A stretch of 64,000 bases of DNA, from contig CAUJRU010000138.1 in the NCBI GenBank assembly GCA_963277665.1, forward strand, positions 682,001-746,000, in the 5' to 3' direction. Each line of letters begins with the position of its first letter. Position 1 is the stretch's first letter. This document shows positions 1 through 13,655 of this stretch, one piece after another. A program made the position numbers and the translations under genes. Under the pieces are notes generated by a model, which had not been told where the DNA came from, did no database searches, and worked only from the letters and a program-made list of their open reading frames with translations. The DNA comes from Viscum album (Eukaryota > Streptophyta > Magnoliopsida > Santalales > Viscaceae).

Positions 1-431
1 TCCTTATTCCAATATAAGTTTTTGAATATTGAAAAACCAACAAGCATTGGTTTCATTCATTGGACCACCTTTTTTCCATAATTTCTTGAGATAGTAGGTT
101 TCTATTATTTACCACTAATATAAACATGAATAGATTATTTATGGAACCATCCCTAATATGACATCTTATATCTATCAATTAAATAATTTTTGGATTTTAT
201 TCACATTTTTCCTACAATATTTGAATAATATTTATGAGAAAATATATACAATATTGAAATTTTTTTATAAGACATATTGTTTTTAAAGAAGGATGATTCC
301 ATTCAATTTGGGGCTTTTAAATATTGATTATTGGATGATTTCAGAATATTTTTACCACTAAATAAGGGTATTTCATCCAAAAAATCCTCCATATAACCTT
401 TTGTAGAAAAAAATCAATTCTTAATTGTTTT

Positions 432-683
432 TTATGGAATTAATTTACTAGTTATCAAGTTAATCAATATACCATGATTATCAAAGAATATCACATTGAT
501 AATATATGTAGTATTCTCTATCTTATTAATTATCTCTTCAAATTCCTCTTTAATATTTTTATCTAATTCTTCAAATAGTTGGTTTTTACTTTTAAGAAGA
601 TAGTCATTCTCTTTAATCATATCACCACTGTTCATTATTTTAGAATTCTTGATATTAGTTACGTATTCTAATTCATTGATCAT
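432..683 (-). pseudogene. short acidic coiled-coil-like reading frame
   Basis: An 83-codon open frame. Its middle third is rich in Glu, Lys, Asn and Ile with heptad-like spacing (around EELDKNIKEEFEEIINKIEN), which suggests an alpha-helical coiled coil. The frame extends upstream of its first Met past one in-frame stop (FDDDSINTFYENE, stop, SKKITEE), so it reads as part of a longer decayed protein. Coiled-coil stretches of this kind occur in plant retroelement gag and env-like proteins, but I see no zinc knuckle, protease or other diagnostic motif nearby. In AT-rich DNA a Lys/Asn/Ile/Glu-rich frame can also arise by chance. No function is proposed. Confidence 0.25.
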
Positions 684-3600
684 TTCCTCGGTAATTTTCT
701 TGGATTATTCGTTCTCGTAAAATGTGTTGATCGAGTCATCATCAAATCTATGATACTATCCATGAAGCTATACATTTTTGAAATTTGAAGATCTAACTTA
801 TTTTAAGTTCTTAACAAAATAAATTCTATTTTATTTTAACTACATATATATCATTTCATTGAAATATTCTTGGTGGGTGGTCTCCTCTTTCATACTTCTA
901 AAAAAACCATATATATATAATCATATTTATTTTTCGGTAGTGATAATGGTATTTTTAAAATAAACTAGAAGATTTTTCTGGTGATTTATTAGATTTGGGA
1001 TCATTCCAGCAGATATATGGTTCCTTAATACAAAAAATCGAACCATAACATTTCAGTGATATTTATTATTATAAATATTATAATGCATGTCAGACTAAAC
1101 ATATTTCGATGTTTTTGGTTATGAGTCTGACTACAAAATCCTCCACTTCAATCCCAAATTTTTTATTATCAAGATTATAGTATGGGGAAACCATTTTTTC
1201 TTCAGCACAATTCAATGGTTTCAATACTCATTAAAATTTTTGTTATGTGATATATTATAATAAAAAATATTAGTATGATCATTAATATTATTAAATATAA
1301 TTTTTTGAGAAACATTTTTCACTCTTTTCATTGATAAGTCATTTATCTACATTTTTGTATATCTTCTCATTTAATTCATTATTATCATAATATGAATCTC
1401 ATTAATATTTTCCTTGATAAATAATTTATAGGATTCATCAAATATGGACCATATTTATCCTTGAAAATAGAAACTATATTCTCCGAATAAAATATTAAAT
1501 AATATAATCGAATAGTGTTGTAGCCTATTCTAGTAATAATTTTTAGGATCACGATGGAATGCATCAAACATAAAGATAGGGGTGAGTCAGCATTTTTATA
1601 ATTTTATTCTTATTAAATTTTCATACCTTTTTACCTCTTTGCTTATTTAATGAGATAATATCACTCTTTTATCCTTGTGTTGTTTGTTAAGAATATATTT
1701 AATAGAAAATAAAAACCAATGAACTCCCATGTTTTGTTAATGAGTTTCACCTCCGTAATGATAACTATAACCCGTGTATAACATGGTTATTATTAAATGT
1801 TTACATATTCCTTCTTATTATCATTGAATGAAAGATAAATGTTATAGTCTTGCACTTGTTATCCTAGAACTAAACAGATATAGAGAAATGGGGGCTTACT
1901 ATTGCTTTGTATAAGAGAACGGACTTTCACATTCTTGAAGAAAGACAACCTATATTGGCTCGAGAAACTATTAGTATATATGGATTAATAATTTCACAAA
2001 ATTTTATCAATAATTGTTATACCTCATGAATCTTATATCATATAATATTTATGAATATAACTAGTTATTTTCTCATCTGTTCTCAGAATATCATCAACTA
2101 TAAAACTCTCAGACTCACATTCTTCTAATACATATTCTTACTATTAATATTATTTAGAGTGAAAGGAATAATATGATACTATATCTATTTATTCACACTA
2201 ATTTATAAATGAAATAGTAGGTACAATTATATTAAATTGACCCCCTTCATTATCTTCTTTAGTATGTAATACATTACAACCCTGAAATAACTTCATCATC
2301 TTCTTTCATTTATTCACATATCTATTTTCATTAGCATTACAGAATAAAATCTTCCATTTTATATGTTACTCATAAAAATAATTCATTGATTCTTATAGTC
2401 AATCGTTTCACAATCCCTTATTTATTTAATCATATTTTAAATTTTATTTTCCATATAAATACAACATCACAATTTAATATGATCCTGGGCATTTAGGTTC
2501 CAAGAATATCATCCATTGAAACTAAAAATCCTGGTCATTAAATAATTGATTATAAAACTATATATATTCATAAAAAACATGTAATTACTTCATTGTGATA
2601 TCTCCAAATATTTTTGTCTTCATTATAATGCATATTCTTTAAATATTACCCATCTTTACATTGTTTGGATATTACGACACTAACTATTGCTTCATTAAAC
2701 AATTATTTAGAACATCATTATATAGTGTTGAACTCTTTACGAATAATTTTATTCCTTGAATAGTTCTGTATTCATCTTGTAATGATCAGGACTCAATAAA
2801 ATCATCATATTTTTACCTTGATCATATAATATTTACATTATTATATTTAATTCTCATTCATAATAATCACTCAATTTCTGAAACTCGTGTTTTTCAAATA
2901 GAATATGACTCAAATATTTCATAATTGTTAATGTAAACAAGTGTACTTGGATGTCCAAACAAATATATCTCACATGACTATAAACAGATATGGAATAATT
3001 CCTCTAAAATATTTTGGGCCATCTTTGATTTATTATGAATTGTTATATTATATGAAAATATCTAAATTCATCTGAAACTATATAAATAAATGTGGTTCCC
3101 CCAAATTAGTACAATATTTTCAAATCAATATAGTGAATTAATATAGTCCATAAAGTATTAGAATTCACCCCAAAAGTCATGTGAATTATTCCATTGTCAA
3201 ATATTATAAGACACTATAAGATCCTATGAATGATTATATATGTTTGGCTAAAGTCATATGATGAAGAAATATGATGAAGTAATTTTCCATTTTTTAATGT
3301 TTAGTGACGTCTTAGAATTTTATTAAAGTCATAAAATCTCATTTATGTATCATTATATCATTATATACATAAAATACTGATTTTCAATTTTACTATTCAC
3401 CTTCTTCTTCACTTTCATTAATAGGTTGTGATCTATTGGTGCACATTTCCCCTGAAGAAATCAACATATCTGTAACATATCTACAACTATTATGTTCTTC
3501 TAGTAATCATAATATTTTATCATAAAGGAGAACTATATTTAATTAATTTATTTATTAAATATTTCAAAAAATTTATGGATTATAGAAACTCATTGTCACC

Positions 3601-5756
3601 ACTTCCTCAACTGCGATATGGTTTTTTCTCTCTATTTATCAATTTTTTTGGGTAATCTCTCTATTGTAATAACATTAATGGGGTATCCCACAAGTCATTG
3701 TTTTATAAAGAGAGTTTGAGGTATGTAACTACTCTATGCTGTATGGTTAACTCTCAAAAAACAATAATTAAACATGTATTAGTAACAATTGATTTTTACA
3801 ATGCCTTCAAAATCAAAGTGGAACCCTTACACAACTTTCTAGTTTCCATGATGAATAATATATACAATGTTCAAATTATAATGTACCATAAAAGCACAAA
3901 CTCCTAAAAATTAAAATATTGGTCCTTTAAAATATAATACGTCTTCTCCACAACATTAAAAACATTACCCAAGTGTTTTTAGAATTTAATAATAGTATAA
4001 TCCATGCATATAATACCCTGGATGTGTTCTACATCATTTCACCTATTAATTATTCATTTAATTATTAAATATAACTATATTATTTTTCATATTGTGACTA
4101 CAAATCAGTGAACTCAATGCCATGACATTGTTATGCATTTATCATCATTCATTAAACGTACATGGGGACTTGAAACTTCATCTATTAAACTAATCATCTT
4201 CATATTGATATCATGTAACTCCCTGCAAAACCTCATAACAATATTGACATTGAATTTAACAAAAATAAAATAAATGTTGTTATAAAAATTTAATACATTA
4301 AAACAAAATTATAAATCTACGATTTCTTATTAAAACCATCCATAAATTTGATGAAAATAAAAAATTATGGGTACTCTATATAGAAATATTAAAAATTCAT
4401 AGTTTATTACAAAACCATAGTAAAAAAATTACAAGAACAATAGCTTAAAATCATCACGTGGCATGATTCATAACTCACACAATTCCACCTTTGAACCAAA
4501 TATGATTAATTATCATGAATAATCATCTCATCAACTAAGATACATTTCATTGAATGTATTAGTAAAAACATGCTTTATATACTCTCATTCTATGTTTGAA
4601 GGATGTTAGGATAACAATGCATGTAAGATCCTTTAACGTGTTCCATGAAAAATATTATATAGAATGATCTGTCATTCATGTTTATAAATTAACATATAAA
4701 TAAATTATTCTTTAAAAATTATTCCTCTGGTCAAAGTAATTATCCATGAATAAAAAAAATTAATAATCATTATTATGCTCCAATTAGATATAAATTTCAA
4801 CTAATCATTATTTCATATATCCTCTTTTAACTAAATTAAATGGTCTTTAATATACTTAACATGACTGAAATACCATCCAGGAATATATCATTTTTTATTG
4901 GTCACAATCCATTATTGTATCCTAAACTAGAGGGATGAATTACTAGATATATTAAAATAAATTACTGATAATGTATTTGATATTTTACAAGGAAGGATGT
5001 AATTAGTACCTAAGATGTACTTTTTCATGGTTCCATATGTAAGAAAATAATATTTCTACAATTTAAACCCTTTATTTGAGAATTAAAATTCCATTTAAAA
5101 CAGTTACATGGAACCTTAGTGCATAATTTTGTAAGGTTCGTTGTATGAAATAATAAATCCCATATATAATATTAATTTAATAACATGTTAATTTCTTACA
5201 TAAAAATATAATGATTTGACATAATTTTAATATATAAATCATTCCTTAATACTATAATTTAGAAATTTATTACAATTAAAACTATAATTTCAATTATTAA
5301 ACAATATGTGTTTCCTTAAAAAATGTATATGCAATAACGTTTAACTTCAATCGATGAAACCCTTCACAGATGGATTCAACCCACTAAATTGGTGGAGGAA
5401 ATTCCACTTCCAATTTATTATAATCCCTACACAATAAAATCCCTATCATTAAATTCATATTATCCTAATCCTTGCGACACGATTTCTATATGGGAGGTGA
5501 ACCCTTTGAAAAAAAAGATTATAAATCCAAAGGATTTGAGGAGAACATCTTAGGAGAATATCTTTTAATAATAATGACGAAACTCCTGAAATAATCAAGG
5601 CATGTTATAGAGAAGAGAATGGGTGTCTACTCTTATGGCATATGGAGTTTGAATTGTATTGAAAAGGCCTTTAATTGGTTAATTCGGGTAGGGGATAGGC
5701 TATCAATTCACATTTTCAAATTTATATATCTTTTGAATGGTTTTGAACAAAGGTTT

Positions 5757-5821
5757 GGGAAACCATGAGCTACCTGTTTGAATGGATCTATAACCCCTTC
5801 ACTATGCTCTCATGGTTTCCC
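5757..5821. repeat. 13-bp perfect inverted repeat with 39-nt loop
   Basis: The arm GGGAAACCATGAG at 5757-5769 is the exact reverse complement of 5809-5821. The 39-nt spacer contains no further pairing that I can see. The surrounding few hundred bases are less AT-rich than the rest of the first 8 kb. It may be a remnant of a foldback or MITE-like repeat, or chance. Confidence 0.55.
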
Positions 5822-8001
5822 CTTGCTATAAATTATTTATATACATGGACACTATAAACTATTAGTTAACCATAAATAATCACTACTCATGAGGTTGAAA
5901 ATACTATTCCCGGGATACATATGAATAATCAATACAGTTTCATCCATCCACGTTCCTCTATACCATGGGGTCACCCTATCTCTTATTGATCCATATGAAT
6001 ACTAATGACCATGAATTGACCATGATCTAACCATATAGCTCCCACTATAACCCCAATTTATCCAACAATATTGAAATTGAAACCAATAGAGAGAAATGTA
6101 GAAAATATTAGTAATTAATCAATATCATAAATTAATATTACACTATGGATGTGAAATTTCTCTAAAATGAAACGGCATTATGTAAAAAGAAAATGATTTT
6201 CTTGAAATTACTATAAGAAATGATAATTTTTTTACTAAATGTTCCTTAGTTCTAAAAGAAAATTTTCTCTTGATCATCACCATATTTCAACCAAATGAAA
6301 TTGATTTTTCATTGATCATGATACTGGTTTTTTCATGAAACAATATTTTTTGAAAAGGTGTGAAAATAACTCAACAATGTTCTGACACCAAATCAAATTA
6401 TAGTTTATTTTAATATAATAAAATAAGTAAATAAAAAAATACCATGTTTATAATAATGAAAAAAATTATATTAGTTATTCTTGAATGGAGGATATCTTCT
6501 TCCAGAATCAAGTATAATATATTCTTAAATGGTATCTATTGGTTATCTAAGTCAATTAACACTTTTCAATAACTTATCTAACAATCATAAATTAATATAA
6601 CCACTATGTAAAACTGAAATGTGAAGTTAGAGATAAAACATATGTATTTTCACAAATAAAGGTGTGTGATTTTGTATTTAATGCATCAGTCTAATCCTAT
6701 AATCCTCAAACATATATATTAGAAGATCTATCATATTTTTGAATAGTTACTAAATCTTTCGCTTCTGATGCATTGTATACATCATATTACCTTAGAAATA
6801 TCAAATTCTTAAACCATGTAACAAATTATTTTTTATTTTTAATAAATTAAAGAATTATTTTGAAAACAATAACCTCACTAGACTCCTATGAAAATCATCA
6901 TATGGTAATTGGACTAAAAATAAAATTATTTATTAAAATGTTTTAAAATGTTTTTATCTTATAATTAATTCACCAAAATAACAGGACATGATTTCCTTCA
7001 CCAAGTCATTTTTTTCATTACAAAATATTTTATTATAGTGGATTTTACTATTCCATATATTTTAATATGTCAATATTAATTTATTATTTTAATGTTTTAA
7101 ATAATATCATTAAATAAAAACTCATAATTATCAATGATATAAATTGAAAAGGGCTGAACAGTCGTTTGTTTTTTATACAGAGTTAGGATAATTTATTTAT
7201 GACGAAAAAAATTCTTAAATTACAATTGTATATACCATTGAGGGAGGAATATTATACTACGCATGTCTGTAATTTTTTATTCATCATTAGAATATTTTAT
7301 TTTTTTGAATTAATTTATAGTTTTGAAAAGACATAAGTATTATTCATCTTCACAATGATTCCTACTTTCTACCATTTGACTAGTACTGGGTTTACAGAAG
7401 CACTATTTAAGATTGAGTAATTTATTATTAATTAAAAAATACTGAATACATATATTTCTAATAAGAACTTTTATTGTCAAACTTTTATTTTTTATATTTT
7501 TGACAACTTATTAACATTTATTATATTATTAATTTTTTATATGGTGTTTCTTATCCAAAATATATCCAAAATTTATAAATTAATCACTTCCTTATAAACA
7601 ATAAATATTTATAATAAAAAAGTTCTTATCATAATGAAAACTAAACATTAATCTATATAAATATAATATAATGAAGATAAAAATATACATAAAATTTGAT
7701 GTGATAATTTTTCAATTCCACTAGAGGGGGTTTACTAATAATGGGTGTTACATGATGAAATAACTCAATTTATACTATATCAAGATAAGTAATCATTACA
7801 AAATATATAAATTTTGATGTTCCATTACAATTATCAATTAAAAAAAGAGAGTCCCTATAACATTAAAATTTCCATACTATAAGGTTTTATTATATTTTAC
7901 CTTATTTCAAGAACCATATCTTATAAATTTTAATATGAATGGTATTGTCTATAAATGAAATAATTACTTTTCATCATTGTAATATTCTTCATTGTAACGA
8001 A

Positions 8002-10645
8002 TGAGACCTGGTCTTTATATGGAATGGTGCTCAACACAACCCACAACTGACCTAATGGGAATGCTTGATCCACCCAAGCAGGTGAAAATAATCATATGTT
8101 ACTAGAATAACCATTTGGGATAGCATTACCCTCCATAATATGATTATAAAATCCAAAAAGGCAGACAAGTATATAAATAGTAACAAATGAATCAAATACA
8201 TTTCCAATAAAACTCATTTAATGAAATATTTCCAATCTAATAACTGAAGATTAATAAATAAGAATAAAGGCCCAAATATGTCAAAATAGAACTTTATCTA
8301 ACAAGTTTTATAAAATCGGTGGAATAACCACCATCTCTTTTGGGCTCTTAAGTAATGGCCCTAATCCCAAAAAACCATCTTCTTTATAAGGAATCTCAAA
8401 TTGGAACAATCCCGAAGGCCATGAACTGAACAAAACATTATATGAATTGAATAATAAATACCCATTGATTAGAGTATGTATGTATTTAGTCAAAGTCTAG
8501 ATGGATACCACCTTGAGAAATATTTATTCATTGAATAAAATAAACCAAAACTGAGTGACTGAATGAAATATATAAAAATGTGTTCTCGTTGCATTATTCA
8601 GGATATATAATAAATATAAAGAACATAAAATATCTCAAAAAAATTATAAAACATGGTATAAAGTTGTTTTCCGAAAATAAATTCCAAATAAAAAACCCAT
8701 TAATTTATATTTAAAACACTATACTTTTGTACCCAAACCCTCACAAAGTATAGAAAATTGCCAAGGAATTCTAATGAAGACTATAAATTTGAAAACAATA
8801 TCCCAAATTTTACTATAAAAAACTCAACATAATCAAATAATAATTAATTATGGGATAAGGCTGGAATAAAATTAATATTGAACCTAGAAAGTTTAAAAAA
8901 ATTGCAATAATTGTATTGAATAGTTCTATTCAAAGTCATGACTACATCAAAAATAGGATCAATCTGTTAAATAAATTACTCCCAACAATTGTAATAACAA
9001 ACCCCAATAAATAATGAAAATACATAACAAATGATACATATCATGATGAAAACCATAAATAAGAAAGGGAAAATTACAATACATACAAACTTAGATTAGT
9101 TACTAGTAGGTTTATGGTTACACATCCTTTCAACTGAATCACTATTACTATGTCCCATCAGTGACACTCTAACAAGACATGAATTCTTAAAACTAGGAAT
9201 AACTATTCAATTCATAATTTTGACTATATTAGAAACATCCCATGAAGTCTTACATAGTATCATATAGTACCTCATTTAATAACTGACGGAATAGAGACAC
9301 ATTCATAAAAACTCATCCCATGGAAATAATAAATCCAAAAGGATAACATAAAAATCATTTCCTTACCACCTCAAAACAATACCTTAGAAATATTCCGAAC
9401 CCATAAACACATCATGAATCACATTAAAAACATCAAACACAATGATATATAAAAAATCCAAAACATGTAAAAAGTTACTCAATAAGGTCAAAATAAAAAA
9501 TTAATGATTCATTACATCAAAAGGAACCAAATAAGCTTTTAAATTATCAATAATAGTAAAATAAATTAAAATTAATTTTTAAATTAATTTTTAATCCAAA
9601 CACCAATACATGGGAAATCGTAATCATCACCAAAGCACAACTAAAAAAACTCAAAGAAATAAACATACCATTTTATAAAATAACTCCACCCCTATAAAAA
9701 TGGACACCGCTTAAACTCATAATGGTAAACAACTTTGAAAATAATCATTGTCTTAAAAATGAATGAACAAGTTTCTTTTATATATATATCCATCGATGAA
9801 ATTTTATAAAAAATATAGAATTCATAAAATAAATTAATATATATTTTATATTTAAACATGAAATTAAAACCATTAAATTACATGAAACCAATTAAAGAAA
9901 TTGAAAACACCGATAAACTGAACCTAGATAACCCACACCATAATTATATAGATTAAAAATGAATTTAGAAATAAAATCATTCATGGAAATATAAAATAAT
10001 ATTCAAAAAATAGAAATGCCTTAATCATGAGATTGAATCATGTCACCTTTGAAGAAACCCACCGTTTTATGTCTTAATAGAGGGATAACAACCCCTAAAA
10101 CAAAACCCCAATTTTAAAACAACCTTGGGTACGGATGACAGCCTACCATGGAAACCAGGTTTATAAGAGAAGAAAATAATTAGTGAAAATAAATGATGAA
10201 GGGTATGAGATCACTATACATTACATTTGTATGAATTTTCACCAAGAAAACACTTCCAAATCTAATTACAGAAGATTGGGATATGTAGATTACCCACTGG
10301 AAGGAACCTTGGTCAGGGGAAAACAAATCAGGAAGCTAAGGGAGGAAACACCAATTAAAAAGAATCCCAAAGACAAAAAAAAAACCATAACCAAGAGGTT
10401 TTCATGGTTTACCCACATGCTTTACCAAATCATGTAGTAACAATTAAGATAAAATGTTTTAAAAAGTGAAGGGGGTGATCACATAATTCATATTTTGAGT
10501 TTAACCATTCACTTTAACCATGTGTCTTGAAAAAAGTCCCTAACTTTTCTCCTTTTGCATTCCAAAATGCCTCTAACATGAGGAGATAAGACATGCGTCA
10601 AATACCAACACATAAAAGTGACATTGGGGTTTTAAAAACATCCCA
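8002..10645 (-). repeat. 3' LTR of a minus-strand Ty3/gypsy-like element
   Basis: This is the left copy of a diverged direct repeat; the other copy lies at about 13,656-16,330. Matching landmarks occur in the same order in both: acctgg near the left end, cataatatgattat versus caataatatgaacat, ccatcgatgaaatttt versus ccatccatgaaattta, the gaagaaa-ccc block at about 10,053 versus 15,737, and the catcca end. Read on the minus strand the repeat begins TGG-GATG and ends CA, as LTRs do. Just outside its right end the minus strand reads GGAAGAAGG, a plausible polypurine tract, which makes this the 3' LTR. The long LTR recalls Tekay/Del-type chromoviruses. Boundaries are good to perhaps 20 bp. No target-site duplication was identified. 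Confidence 0.65.
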
Positions 10646-13600
10646 CCATGATACCTTCTTCCACTATAACTTCCTCAATCACTTTGGATATGTTTTTATT
10701 CAAATATTATCTTCCCACTAATGTGTACTCGGTTACTAGGAAACTTCCCAGTCAAAAAATCATAGGACACGATACATGAACAACAAATTAATTAGGATCA
10801 TCACTATTGAACAATCTAAAATTTACCAACCATTCATGAAATATGAATCCTTAAATGAATACATCAAAAAAAAATTAAATTGAAGATACAATAAAAGATG
10901 ACATTGGTATATCCAGTCTTATATTAATCATGGAAATTGGGAATATCAAATTATCCACCACATCACCTAAAATCCTCTCAAATTCCCAAACTAGATCCTT
11001 GGAAAAAACCTACACACCACCTTTAGAACATATGAGGTCACTAGAGGAAAATGAATGCACATCACAACAAAATGAATTTCAAAGGATCACTTACTAATAA
11101 TGGGGGGAAACACAGAGATTCATAGAATAGGTCTCTCTACCATTTATAATTTCTACATAAAAGTGATACATTATCTAGTTTCACCCAAAAGGATGATCGT
11201 TTCAAATGAGGGACAATTTCAGAACCCATAAAAAACACCTGAAAATACCACAAGATAACAAAAACTTATGAATAACCAAGACCTCATTATATCAAATCCC
11301 AATGGAAAATAACTACATAAAATAAAAGGGACACACAAATATTTTCATGCTTTGACATGGATTGGAATGGTTAAAATATTGAGTTATGAAACTATACCAA
11401 AGGAGACTCCGGAATTATCTAATTGATCACCCACTCATGTAGATCTAGATAAAATTACCCATTAGTTAGCTCTCATGGTCTAATTGAAAGAAAATATATT
11501 ATCCATGTTACCATATCCCACACACAAGGAATTACATTGTCATATATCAAACAAAACTCAAAAAATGTTTCTCCTGATGCACAAAATAAAATAAATAAAT
11601 AAATAAACAATGGGTCATTACCAACTAAAAAGATAGAAATCTAGGTTCAAAATACATTTCATCAACTATATAATTGAACTAGGTACAAAAAATATTGGGT
11701 TAGTCCCACGAGATTAAAAAAATACAAAATGGGATTCTCCAAAAAATAATGGCCAACTTTCAACTCTCCAGTAGAAGAAATTATAAAAACTACTGAAAAA
11801 ATCCATGCTAGTTGTAGGAAAATTTATTTTGATGTCTGAAAGTCCAACAAGACCTCTAAATGTTACCCATTAAACCAAACAAATGTTAGTTCTTTAGATA
11901 TGAAAAACTTGAGTTCTTAACATGTTCACACATCCCATAATAAAAAAACAATAACAGCTTCCAATTTATTGAAATAGAAATATTATGTTGAGAAGATAAC
12001 TTCCCATCCTTATCACCTTTTTATTCCCCTTTTAATTTTTCAAAACATCCTTACTAGATCAATATATATTAAAATCGTCACCTTCCGTTGGTTTCTCTAA
12101 TACAATTTCGTAGACTATGATGGCCTTATAAATGATATCCATATAGAATGTTAGGCCTAACTAAAACACTAATATAAATGATATGTAAAAAGGCCCCAAT
12201 TAAAAAACCATGACTTATTTGAATCATTAGTAGGAAAATCTAGAGGAAATGGAACCAATCCACAGAAATTTTCATCATACTATTATTAAAATTGATAACA
12301 ATGATGTATACCTAAAAACATGATCACCTTTGCAACTCAAACCTTACCATCATAAAACATCTAAATTAATGTATCCACGAAATATCCCCAAGATAGATCA
12401 TAGAATTGAAATGCCTGATTAATGATCTGTTACAACTAAAAAAATAATCATTATAACAACGAAATCATTCACCTCACCCCAGAGGCATCACAAGTTTGTA
12501 TCATGTTTAAAATATCATCATCCTTTTATAGAAAATCAATCACCTCATGTGATCCTTGATCACCACAAAATACAAGATAATATAGGCTCAAAATATCTCA
12601 TTCATAACCCATGATATTATAATAGAATGTCTCTACAACTCCATCATGATTCTGGGTACAGTTGGAGACTGTATGGAAATCTCTAGAATCAATAGGAAAA
12701 TAACATGAGGAATTGCCTTCTTAACTTTTTTGTTCTTTATTGGGGTATCATTCTATAACATCAAAAACCACAATGCTCAATATGAAATTTTTTTATTCCA
12801 ACAAGAATATAATAACCACAAACGATCCCCATAAAAATTATAAACCACCAAAAATTTCAACATAAGGGAACATAATCTTATACCAAAAAATTAATTTCAC
12901 CATAACCCTATTTTACAATAAATTTCTTAAATCATTAGAAACACCTCACCCCAATCTTCAAACGTATTTTAAAATAAATAAAGCCTAAAAATAAGTTTAT
13001 ATACTCAAATGACAAGTAACGGGTTTAAACTATTTCATAAAAACACATCAACCCACCCAAAACAAGGGTATTTTCAACAAACGAACCTAATAAACTAGAA
13101 AACATTGATTTTAAAACATTATTATAGAAACATTATATTAAAATAAGTTCAAATGAAGAACCCATAAAAAACACAACCAATCAGATAAGAATCCAAAAAC
13201 ATCACATGAGTGAAAAAACTCATAAACATTCAAACACTAAGCATGGTTTGGTCGTATATTTTTTAGACCATTCGCTAATTATGATTGTGCCACTATAAGT
13301 TATCTAAAATAGTCTTCATGTATAATGTTTTGTTTCAAATACCATGTTTTTAACCATCTTTACACAATATCACATATAATTTTCGTCTGAAATAAAAAAT
13401 TCCAAGGATGTCTCTTAAAATATCCCTTTAAATTTTATTAATATAAAATAATATAATAATATATCCAGAATAACCCTCTATAAATAAAACACAATATAAA
13501 ATGTATGACCACCCATGGAAACATTAGATTTGACATATTGAAGAGTTGACAATGAACTTCTATTAATGTTCCACCCATTTCATGATGGTATTCTCTCCTA

Positions 13601-13655
13601 TATACCATCAACCCCCAAAATTATAAGCTGAACCAAAAAACCTAGACCCCAATTA
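10646..13655 (-). mobile_element. interior of the minus-strand LTR element, no recognised coding domain
   Basis: About 3.0 kb separates the two LTR copies, far too little for a full gag-pol (normally above 4.5 kb). I read the minus strand in all frames and found no zinc knuckle, protease, reverse transcriptase, RNase H or integrase motif. The minus strand next to the 5' LTR reads attggggtctaggttt, a possible decayed form of the initiator-Met primer-binding region, but the match is weak. A short (AAAT)n run lies at about 11,581-11,608. The element may be a non-autonomous large retrotransposon derivative, or an internally deleted autonomous one whose remaining coding sequence has decayed beyond recognition. 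Confidence 0.45.

Larger units (their letters stand above)
1..8001. other. AT-rich DNA without a recognisable gene
   Basis: This stretch is very AT-rich, with frequent stops in all frames. I looked for reverse transcriptase, integrase, gag and transposase motifs on both strands and found none I could defend. Two items stand out and are listed separately: a short coiled-coil-like frame near 0.5 kb and a 13-bp inverted repeat near 5.8 kb. The interval 5.47-6.06 kb is less AT-rich than its surroundings and could be an unrecognised repeat fragment. The right edge is set by the start of the long direct repeat at 8,002. Confidence 0.6.

Noticed and set aside
10183..10437. 84-codon plus-strand open frame with a Lys-rich tail
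   Set aside because: It falls inside the 3' LTR of the minus-strand element; the equivalent part of the other LTR is not open.
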